11,538 nucleotides of DNA from an uncultured Bacilli bacterium. GTDB lineage: Bacteria; Bacillota_I; Bacilli_A; RF39; UBA660. The position numbers and the translations under genes are program-made. The notes under the pieces are model-generated. The model made no database searches and was not told the origin of the DNA. It saw only the letters and a list, made by a program, of their open reading frames with translations. Of this stretch, positions 5,261 through 11,538 are shown piece after piece. Positions within the stretch are counted from its first letter, which is position 1, and each line of letters starts with the position of its first letter. The DNA is taken from the NCBI GenBank assembly GCA_944359595.1, contig CALVSV010000141.1, positions 1 through 11,538 of the forward strand, in the 5' to 3' direction.

Positions 5261-7606
5261 ATGAAAAGTAAACTTTATGTTGTTCCAAATGAAATTAAAT
5301 TAAGACTTATTAAAAATAGAGATTTGAATAATATTAAATATATTACCAGAGAAGAAGTGAAAAAAAGATTTTACTTTGACTATGATTATAGAGCTATTAA
5401 ATATATTATGTCTAATTATAATTTGAAATACGATAATGCTAAAACATATATAGATAATATGTACTATATAGATAATATTAAAGAAGATAATGAGATATTT
5501 AATAATATTAAAGAAATGAAGAAAAAATTAATAGAGAATGAATTGTTGATTTTTGATGATAACTTTAAATATTATTTGAGCAATTGTATAGTTTACTTTT
5601 ATGGATATGATGTAATAGATAGATTTTATAGAAATTTAATTGATGAAATAAAAAACTTAACTGATGTTGAAATTATTAAGCAAGATAGTAGCAATTTAAA
5701 TAAGATATTAGATGTATATGAATTTGATACTAGTGAAAATGAAATTGTATTTGTTGCTGAAAATATTATTGAATTATTAAATAATAATATAAATATAAAT
5801 AATATATATATTACTAATTATTCTAGTGAATATGAAAACATATTAAGTATGATATTTAATATGTATAATATACCAATAAATTTAAATAGTAAAGATAGTA
5901 TTATTAATACTAATTTTGGAGCATATTTTATTGATTTAATTAAAAATGTAGCGTATACATGTGATGAAATAATAAAAAAAATAGATGAATATGTTAATAT
6001 ACATAATATTTCATTAGAATATTATAATAAGATTATTAGTGTGTGTAATAATTATTTTAAAAATGAACAATTAAACAATATAGATATAGAATGTATTATT
6101 AGTGAACTTAAAAATATTAGTGTTGATTATAATAAATTAAATAATGCTGTTAACATTATTGATTATAATAATTATATATTTGATGATGATATGTATGTAT
6201 TCTTTATAGGCTTTAATCAAGGTGTTGTTCCTAAAACTTATAAAAATGAAGAACTTATAAGTGATAATATTAAAGCTAAATATAATTTAAGTACATCAGT
6301 TGAACTAAACATACTTACTAAAAGTGCATTTATAAATAAATTATATTCGATTAAAAATATTATAATATCATATAAGCTTAGTAGTGAGTTTGATACTTTT
6401 TATAAATCTAATTTAGTAGATGAATTAAATATGAATATAAATAAATATGAATATAAATATATATATTCTAATACATATAATAGATTATTATTAGGTAAGA
6501 GTTTAGATGAGTTAATAAAATATGGGTTACATAATAAATATTTGGATAAATTATATTCTAGTTACCCATCTTATAATTATTTAACATATGATAATAAATT
6601 CAAAGGGATAAATAGTAATAATTTATATAAATATATTAATAATAGATTGATTGTATCATATACACATTTAAATAATTATAATAGATGTGCATTTAGATAC
6701 TATTTAAGTAATATATTAAAATTAAATAGTATTGATGATACATTTTCAATAAAGATTGGTAATTTATATCATTATGTTTTATCTAAAGCATTTTTAGATG
6801 GGTTTGATTTTGATGAATGTTTCAATAATTATATTAAAGATGTCGAATTGAGTATTAAAGAGAAGTTTTTTGTTGGTTTATTAAAAAAAGAATTGTTTGA
6901 TACTATTGAAATTATTAAATATCAGAATACATTTTCATCTATTAATGATGAAATGTATGAGGAAAGAGTTGAAATAAATAAAAATATTAATAATGTATGG
7001 GTTACATTTAGAGGAGTTATAGATAAAATTAAATATAAAATAGATGAAGATAATATATATATAGCTATAATAGATTATAAGACAGGAAATGTTAAGATTA
7101 ATTTAGATTATTGTAAATATGGGATAGATATGCAATTACCAATATATTTATTATTAGCTAAAAATATTAATAAATTTAATAATAAACATATTAGTTATAT
7201 TGGATTTTATTTACAAAAGATTTGTAATAAATTAGATGGTGATAAAACTAATAAAATAAGTAATTTGAAATTACAAGGATACACTAATGAAGATGAAGAT
7301 CTTATTAATTTATTAGATAATAACTATTCTAGTAGTGAAGTTATTAGAGGGCTTAAATTATCTAATAAAGGCTTTTATAAATCTTCAAAAGTTTTATCTA
7401 ATGAAAAGATTAATGAATTATTAGATTTGGTTAACAAAGTAATAAATAAAAATATTAATGATATATTAATTGGAAAATATGATATTAATCCTAAAAAGAT
7501 AAATAATGAAAATAAGGGATGTGAATATTGTACATATAAAGATATTTGTTATAAAAAAGAAGACGATATAATTAATTTAGATAATATTGAATATGAGAGG
7601 GTATAA
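5261..7606 (+). CDS. AddB/RexB-like PD-(D/E)XK nuclease with Fe-S cysteines
   Basis: The 781-residue product has the C-terminal RecB-type nuclease of AddB: H504 (GNLYHYVL), D588 (RGVIDKI), D605-x-K607 (IIDYKTG) and Q625 (MQLPIYLL). It also has the four cysteines of the AddB iron-sulphur site, one before the nuclease core (C476 in NRCAFRYYL) and three at the end, C754-x2-C757-x5-C763. The middle contains helicase-like remnants, such as FFIGFNQGVVP (G317-P324) followed by LISD, as in AddB. The N-terminus has no Walker A, unlike Bacillus AddB, and the protein is about two thirds of the usual AddB/RexB length (about 1100-1170). AddAB/RexAB trims double-strand ends for RecA; this subunit would give nuclease and end-binding activity without ATP hydrolysis. 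The start follows AGAGGTGG (5247-5254). Its stop is one base before xerC. No addA is in the window. Confidence 0.75.
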   Translation: MKSKLYVVPNEIKLRLIKNRDLNNIKYITREEVKKRFYFDYDYRAIKYIMSNYNLKYDNAKTYIDNMYYIDNIKEDNEIFNNIKEMKKKLIENELLIFDDNFKYYLSNCIVYFYGYDVIDRFYRNLIDEIKNLTDVEIIKQDSSNLNKILDVYEFDTSENEIVFVAENIIELLNNNININNIYITNYSSEYENILSMIFNMYNIPINLNSKDSIINTNFGAYFIDLIKNVAYTCDEIIKKIDEYVNIHNISLEYYNKIISVCNNYFKNEQLNNIDIECIISELKNISVDYNKLNNAVNIIDYNNYIFDDDMYVFFIGFNQGVVPKTYKNEELISDNIKAKYNLSTSVELNILTKSAFINKLYSIKNIIISYKLSSEFDTFYKSNLVDELNMNINKYEYKYIYSNTYNRLLLGKSLDELIKYGLHNKYLDKLYSSYPSYNYLTYDNKFKGINSNNLYKYINNRLIVSYTHLNNYNRCAFRYYLSNILKLNSIDDTFSIKIGNLYHYVLSKAFLDGFDFDECFNNYIKDVELSIKEKFFVGLLKKELFDTIEIIKYQNTFSSINDEMYEERVEINKNINNVWVTFRGVIDKIKYKIDEDNIYIAIIDYKTGNVKINLDYCKYGIDMQLPIYLLLAKNINKFNNKHISYIGFYLQKICNKLDGDKTNKISNLKLQGYTNEDEDLINLLDNNYSSSEVIRGLKLSNKGFYKSSKVLSNEKINELLDLVNKVINKNINDILIGKYDINPKKINNENKGCEYCTYKDICYKKEDDIINLDNIEYERV

Positions 7607-7607
7607 C

Positions 7608-8501
7608 ATGTTAGAAGAGTTAGAAGAATATATAACATATATAAGTGATTTAAGAGGTTATAGTGATAATACTGCAACTGTTTATTATGAAGATATAGTA
7701 GACTTTATTAATTTTTTAGAAAGTGAGAATATTAAAAATTTTAATAAAGTAGACTATTCTATAGTTAGATTTTATTTGATGAGGTTATATAATAAAAAAT
7801 ATTCTAGAAGTACTGTATCTAGAAAGCTTAGTTCATTAAGAAGTTTTTTTAAATATTTACATAAAGAAAATAAGATAAAATCTAATCCTTTTACTTTAGT
7901 ATCTTCACCAAAGAAAGATAAGCAGTTACCCAAATTTTTATATGATAGAGATATTGAAGCGTTATTTGATGTACCAGATAATACTCCATTAGGAATTAGA
8001 GATTCAGTAATATTAGAAACATTATATGATACAGGTGTACGTGTATCAGAGTTAGTTAACATTAAAATAGATGATATAGATTTTTCTAGTTATACTATTA
8101 AAATACATGGAAAAGGTAACAAAGATAGAATAGTTTTATTTGGTTCTTATTTAGAAGAAATATTAAAAACATATATATCAGATAGTAGAAAAAAATTATT
8201 AAAAGAAAAGCATAACAATTATCTTATTTTAAATGCGCATGGAAATAAAATTACAACTAGAGGAGTAGCAAAAATAATAGATAATTTAATTAAAAAAACT
8301 AGTATTAAAATACATGTTACACCCCATGTGTTAAGGCATACTTTTGCGACTCATTTACTTGAAAATGGGGCTGAAATTTTAAGTGTTCAATCATTATTAG
8401 GACACTCATCGTTATCAACGACACAAATATATACACATGTTACAAATGAACGACTTAGGAATATATATTTAAAAACACATCCTAGAGCGCATAATAAATA
8501 A
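7608..8501 (+). CDS. XerC/XerD-type tyrosine recombinase
   Basis: The 297-residue length is typical of XerC/D. The N-terminal SAM-like domain (about 1-90) has Y-S-x-N-T-A-x-x-Y-x-x-D and S-x-L-R-S-F-F-K-Y-L. All catalytic residues are in place: R145 (GVRVSEL), K169 (HGKGNKDR), H240 and R243 (HVLRHTFATHLL), H266 (LLGHSSLSTTQ) and nucleophile Y275 (IYTHV). It would resolve chromosome dimers at a dif site with FtsK, alone or with a partner; I cannot separate XerC from XerD by eye. The start is ATG 7608 because GAGAGGG (7595-7601) precedes it at 6 bases, while upstream in-frame TTG 7587 and ATG 7593 overlap that site and the preceding gene. It is coupled to the nuclease gene (gap of one base). 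I saw no dif-like site or integrated element nearby, so a housekeeping role is more likely than a mobile one. Confidence 0.88.
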   Translation: MLEELEEYITYISDLRGYSDNTATVYYEDIVDFINFLESENIKNFNKVDYSIVRFYLMRLYNKKYSRSTVSRKLSSLRSFFKYLHKENKIKSNPFTLVSSPKKDKQLPKFLYDRDIEALFDVPDNTPLGIRDSVILETLYDTGVRVSELVNIKIDDIDFSSYTIKIHGKGNKDRIVLFGSYLEEILKTYISDSRKKLLKEKHNNYLILNAHGNKITTRGVAKIIDNLIKKTSIKIHVTPHVLRHTFATHLLENGAEILSVQSLLGHSSLSTTQIYTHVTNERLRNIYLKTHPRAHNK

Positions 8502-8517
8502 TAAACACAAAAAATTA

Positions 8518-8546
8518 TTGTAAATGATATTTTTTTTATGTATAAT
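8518..8546 (+). promoter_or_regulatory. Sigma-A promoter of the hydrolase-murF-ddl operon
   Basis: TTGTAA (8518-8523), a 17-base spacer and a perfect TATAAT (8541-8546), about 28 bases before the hydrolase start at 8574. No terminator hairpin is visible between xerC and this promoter, so some read-through from the recX operon is possible. Confidence 0.75.
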
Positions 8547-8573
8547 ATAAATAGTGATATTGGAGATGATTTA

Positions 8574-9308
8574 ATGTATAAAAATATTAAAGGTTGTAAA
8601 ATAAATTATGTTCAGTATGGTGTAGATGGTGGAGTAGAAGTCGTATTATTACATGGATGGGGTCAAAATATAGAGATGATGAATCCTATTGGTAATGGAA
8701 TTAAAGATAAGTATCATGTAACCATAATAGATTTACCTGGGTTTGGAGCTTCTTCTGAACCTCAAGAAACTTTCACATTAAATGACTATTATGAATGTGT
8801 TGCGTTATTATTAGATGAATTAAAGATCAAAAATCCAATCATGATAGGTCATTCATTTGGTGGAAGAGTATCCATAATATATGCAGCTAAAAAGAAAACT
8901 AAAAAATTAATTTTATTAAGTGTACCATTCGTTAAGAGAATAACGGAAGAATCTACTAAATTAAAATTACTAAAGAAACTAAAGAAGGTGCCAGGATTAA
9001 ATAAATTAGAAAATATAGCAAAAAAATTTATTGGATCAACTGACTATAAAAACGCAAGTCCTATTATGCGTAAAGTACTTGTAAATACAGTTAATGAAGA
9101 TTTAACTGATTATGTAAAAAAAATTAAAGCATCAACAATAGTTATTGCTGGAGAATGCGATATAGATGTACCACTAGATGAGATAAATTTATATAAAAAT
9201 TATATAGATGATTGTGCGGTGATAGTATATCCAAGGTGTACACATTATGCATATTTAGAAGATATTAATAGAACTAATTTAATAATCAAAAATTTTATTG
9301 GAGAGTGA
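8574..9308 (+). CDS. Alpha/beta-fold hydrolase
   Basis: The 244-residue product has all landmarks of a soluble alpha/beta hydrolase: the oxyanion-hole motif H27-G-W-G-Q-N, the nucleophile elbow G-H-S94-F-G-G, the acid D196 (GECDIDVP, as in G-x-x-D-x-x-V-P), and the histidine H224 (CTHYAYLE). A short cap region of basic helices (about 120-165, many Lys/Leu) lies between. No signal peptide or membrane segment is seen, so it acts in the cytoplasm. The substrate is unknown; esterase, lipase-like or peptidase-like members share these motifs. The start is ATG 8574 after GGAGATGAT, because the upstream in-frame ATG at 8538 overlaps the promoter -10. Its TGA stop overlaps the ribosome binding site of the following Mur ligase gene, so the two are probably co-expressed. 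The neighbours suggest a cell-envelope link, but that is inference. Confidence 0.85.
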   Translation: MYKNIKGCKINYVQYGVDGGVEVVLLHGWGQNIEMMNPIGNGIKDKYHVTIIDLPGFGASSEPQETFTLNDYYECVALLLDELKIKNPIMIGHSFGGRVSIIYAAKKKTKKLILLSVPFVKRITEESTKLKLLKKLKKVPGLNKLENIAKKFIGSTDYKNASPIMRKVLVNTVNEDLTDYVKKIKASTIVIAGECDIDVPLDEINLYKNYIDDCAVIVYPRCTHYAYLEDINRTNLIIKNFIGE

Positions 9309-9312
9309 ATAT

Positions 9313-10905
9313 ATGATTAATTTAATTGTTATTTTATTGTTATGGGTTTGTTTGATTAGCTATAAAATTCATAAAAGTTTGCACATGTTGCAACAAAATT
9401 TATATAATTCAGAGAATAGATATTTAAAATGGATAGTAAATAATTGTGAAAAAGTGTTTTTAAGAATAGATGTTATGATGATAATATTTATTCCATTGCT
9501 AGTTTATATTGGCAGTACTATGTTAAATACTATTATTTTTGCTCTTTTATTAATATTGTCAATATACAAATATAATATATACAAAAAAGAAGATCAGAAA
9601 AAAGAAAAGAAACCACTAGTGTTCACAAAAAGAATAATGAGGCTTACAATTACAATAACTATATTATTATTAATTATGATTTTGCCTATGTTTATTTGGT
9701 TTAGAGAAGTTGATTTAAATGTATATTATATTAAATTAATAACTATTAATTATTTAATATATTTTATTGTTTTTTTTGCAAATGTTGTAAATATTCCTGT
9801 TGAAAAATATGTATATCATAGCTTTAAAAGTAAAGCAATGAAAAAATTAAAATCGATGCCTAATTTAAAAATGATAGGTATTACAGGTAGTTATGGTAAG
9901 ACCAGTAGTAAAAATATACTTAGTGATATATTAAACATTAAATATAATGCACTTCCAACACCTAGAAATTTAAATACACCATATGGACTTATAATAACAA
10001 TAAACAATCATTTAGATAAATTTGATGATATTATGATTGCTGAAATGGGTGCATATAAAATTGGAGAAATAAAAGAATTATGTGATTTAGTACATCCAAA
10101 ATATGGTATACTTACTAAGATAGGAACAGCACATTTAGAAAGTTTTGGTAGTGAAGAAAATATTCAAAAAGGTAAGTTTGAACTAATTGAATCGTTACCA
10201 GAAGATGGTGCATGTGTACTTAATATGGATGATGAAAAACAACTTAATTACAAAATTAAAAGTAAATGTAAAAAAATATGGATAGCTATAGATAATAAAA
10301 AAGCAGATTTTGTAGCTAAGAACATAAAGATGAGCAATAAAGGTACAGAATTTGATGTAGAAATAAATGGAGAAAAAGTACATTTTACTACAAAATTATT
10401 AGGATATAACAATATATATAATATTTTGGCTGGTATTGCGTTAGGTAATTATTTTGGAATTACAAATGAAGAATTACAAAGGGCAGTTAATACAGTTAAA
10501 GCTGTTGAACATAGATTAGAACTTAGGGCTAATGGTGATATTACATATATTGATGATTCGTATAATTCTAACCCTATCGGTAGTAAGATGGCGCTTGATG
10601 TGTTAAATTTAATGGAAGGTAAAAAGGTCGTAATAACACCTGGTATGATAGAATTAGGGAAGAAACAATATGAATTAAACTATGAATTTGGTGAAAATAT
10701 ATCTAAAATTTGTGATGATGTAATATTGGTTGGTAAAAAGCAAACTAAACCAATACAAGATGCACTCGAAAAAAATAAATTTGATAAAGAACACATATAT
10801 ATTGTGGATGATGTTAAAGATGGGTTTAATATAATAAATAATATTAAAGATAAACATACTTATGTTTTAATTGAAAACGATTTACCTGATATGTTTAATG
10901 AATAG
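9313..10905 (+). CDS. murF: Membrane-anchored MurF-type Mur ligase
   Basis: The 530-residue product joins a membrane N-terminus to the Mur ligase catalytic and C-terminal domains. Hydrophobic segments lie at about residues 2-16, 54-70, 73-87, 114-133 and 145-164. These replace the UDP-sugar-binding domain of ordinary MurF. The ATP loop is ITGSYGKTSS with K196, followed by TPRNLNTPYG and the E-M-G-A-Y segment. The MurF mark D-D-S-Y-N-S-N-P is at 414-421, and E-H-R-L-E precedes it. The ending LIENDLPD is typical of a membrane-fused Mur ligase subgroup as I recall it. MurF adds D-Ala-D-Ala to the UDP-MurNAc-tripeptide; the membrane fusion suggests it acts at the bilayer or on a lipid-linked substrate, which is inference. 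ATG 9313 follows GGAGAG. The ddl gene begins 10 bases after its stop, which fits a D-Ala-D-Ala role. It may instead be a MurF paralogue with a different amino acid substrate. Confidence 0.8.
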   Translation: MINLIVILLLWVCLISYKIHKSLHMLQQNLYNSENRYLKWIVNNCEKVFLRIDVMMIIFIPLLVYIGSTMLNTIIFALLLILSIYKYNIYKKEDQKKEKKPLVFTKRIMRLTITITILLLIMILPMFIWFREVDLNVYYIKLITINYLIYFIVFFANVVNIPVEKYVYHSFKSKAMKKLKSMPNLKMIGITGSYGKTSSKNILSDILNIKYNALPTPRNLNTPYGLIITINNHLDKFDDIMIAEMGAYKIGEIKELCDLVHPKYGILTKIGTAHLESFGSEENIQKGKFELIESLPEDGACVLNMDDEKQLNYKIKSKCKKIWIAIDNKKADFVAKNIKMSNKGTEFDVEINGEKVHFTTKLLGYNNIYNILAGIALGNYFGITNEELQRAVNTVKAVEHRLELRANGDITYIDDSYNSNPIGSKMALDVLNLMEGKKVVITPGMIELGKKQYELNYEFGENISKICDDVILVGKKQTKPIQDALEKNKFDKEHIYIVDDVKDGFNIINNIKDKHTYVLIENDLPDMFNE

Positions 10906-10915
10906 GAGTGGTTAT

Positions 10916-11538
10916 ATGATAAAGGTAGGAGTTATGTTTGGTGGTTGTAGTGTTGAACATGAAGTAAGTATAATATCTGCTGTTCAAGCTATGAAACATT
11001 TAGATAAAAGTAAATATGAATACGTACCAATTTATATAGATAAAAATAGAAAAATGTATACTGGTGCATTCTTAGATGATATTGAAATATATAAAGATAT
11101 GGATAATTTGAAAAGATATGCGAAAAATATAACAATGTATGTAAAAGATAATAAAATTGTGTTGCAAAACTTAAAAGGATTTAAAAAAATAGTAAATGAA
11201 ATAGATATTGTATTACCTGTTGTACATGGTACTAATGTTGAAGATGGTACTTTACAAGGGTATTTAGAAACATTAGGTATTCCATATGTTGGAAGTAATG
11301 TTTATTCTGCAGCAGTAGGTCAAGATAAAGTATTTATGAAGCAAATATTTGAAGCAGGGGGATTAAGTGTTCCAAAATATACATGGTTTTTCTCAAGTGA
11401 TTATATAAACGACCCAGATGCTATCAAAAAGAAGATCGCAAAAATAGGCTTTCCTGTAATTATTAAACCTGCTAGATTAGGAAGTAGTGTAGGAATTGAA
11501 TTTGCTTATAAAAAAGAAGAGTTAGATGACGCAATTAA
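10916..11538 (+). CDS. ddl: D-alanine-D-alanine ligase, 3' end cut by window edge
   Basis: 207 complete codons are visible before the window ends, about 60% of a usual Ddl (about 350). The ATP-grasp ligase joins two D-Ala for the peptidoglycan precursor used by MurF, whose gene is just upstream. The start MIKVGVMFGGCSVEHEVSIIS carries the Ddl mark G-G-x-S-x-E-H-E-V-S (N-terminal D-Ala site). Later come VVHGTNVEDGTLQGYLE and GIPYVGSN, then KPARLGSSVGI of the ATP-grasp. The EHEVS form favours a ligase making D-Ala-D-Ala rather than a Van-type D-Ser or D-Lac ligase, but the decisive C-terminal loop is outside the window. The ribosome binding site AGGAG (10904-10908) overlaps the murF stop codon, so translation is coupled. 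Confidence 0.93.
   Translation, partial: MIKVGVMFGGCSVEHEVSIISAVQAMKHLDKSKYEYVPIYIDKNRKMYTGAFLDDIEIYKDMDNLKRYAKNITMYVKDNKIVLQNLKGFKKIVNEIDIVLPVVHGTNVEDGTLQGYLETLGIPYVGSNVYSAAVGQDKVFMKQIFEAGGLSVPKYTWFFSSDYINDPDAIKKKIAKIGFPVIIKPARLGSSVGIEFAYKKEELDDAI

Noticed and set aside
5770..5820. AT-rich repeated AATAATATAAAT tract as a repeat array or origin
   Set aside because: It lies within the nuclease reading frame and reflects runs of Asn/Ile codons in a low-GC genome; units are not regular.
7772..8062. Minus-strand open frame inside xerC
   Set aside because: It is fully antisense to a recombinase with all catalytic residues; no ribosome binding site or domain.
7608..8501. Tyrosine recombinase as a sign of an integrated mobile element
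   Set aside because: Length and motifs fit housekeeping XerC/D, it is inside a repair operon, and no attachment repeats, phage or transfer genes are nearby.
9306..9308. Possible Mycoplasma-type code (TGA as Trp)
   Set aside because: TGA ends the hydrolase at the expected family length, and tryptophans in conserved positions are TGG.
10195..10857. Two short minus-strand open frames inside the Mur ligase gene
   Set aside because: They are antisense to conserved Mur ligase motifs and show only Phe/Ile/Tyr-rich composition typical of reversed AT-rich coding DNA.

Overview
The window is very AT-rich bacterial chromosome with Gram-positive (Bacillota) features. It has strong Shine-Dalgarno sites such as AAAGGGGG, AGGAGGG and GGTGAT, sigma-A-type promoters, compact intrinsic terminators, a CotD-like spore coat protein, a RecX/AddB-type repair cluster and a MurF-Ddl pair. 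TGG encodes Trp and TGA is used as a stop (9306-9308), so the standard bacterial code fits and a Mycoplasma-type code does not. My best guess is an uncultured, low-GC Bacilli/Clostridia-like lineage that sporulates or recently descended from sporulating ancestors. The exact taxon cannot be read from this window.

Left part (1-4300): mostly single-gene units. A partial gene of unknown function runs off the left edge on the minus strand. Divergent from it is a Cys/His-rich CotD-family protein with a promoter resembling mother-cell sigma (SigK/SigE) sites. Next come a small P-loop NTPase related to FlaR/adenylate kinases, a strongly promoted secreted surface protein with a C-terminal membrane anchor and degenerate sorting-like signal, an unrecognised acidic protein, and rpoZ (RNA polymerase omega) with its own promoter and terminator.

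Middle part (4403-8501): a tightly packed recX - addB-like nuclease - xerC/D operon. Its promoter carries a near-consensus LexA (SOS) box between the -35 and -10 elements and a 19-bp AT-rich palindrome just upstream. The three products fit one theme: control of RecA, processing of broken ends, and resolution of chromosome dimers made by recombination.

Right part (8518-11538): a second operon with its own promoter, coding for an alpha/beta hydrolase, a membrane-anchored MurF-type Mur ligase and a D-Ala-D-Ala ligase (cut by the window end). The last two make and use the D-Ala-D-Ala dipeptide of peptidoglycan. The hydrolase has no assigned role but is tightly packed with them.

I saw no tRNA, rRNA, CRISPR array, insertion sequence or prophage. 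The most useful new observations are the putative SOS box on the recX operon, the sporulation-type promoter plus CotD pair, the surface protein with its unusual C-terminus, and the short AddB-like and membrane-fused MurF-like architectures.
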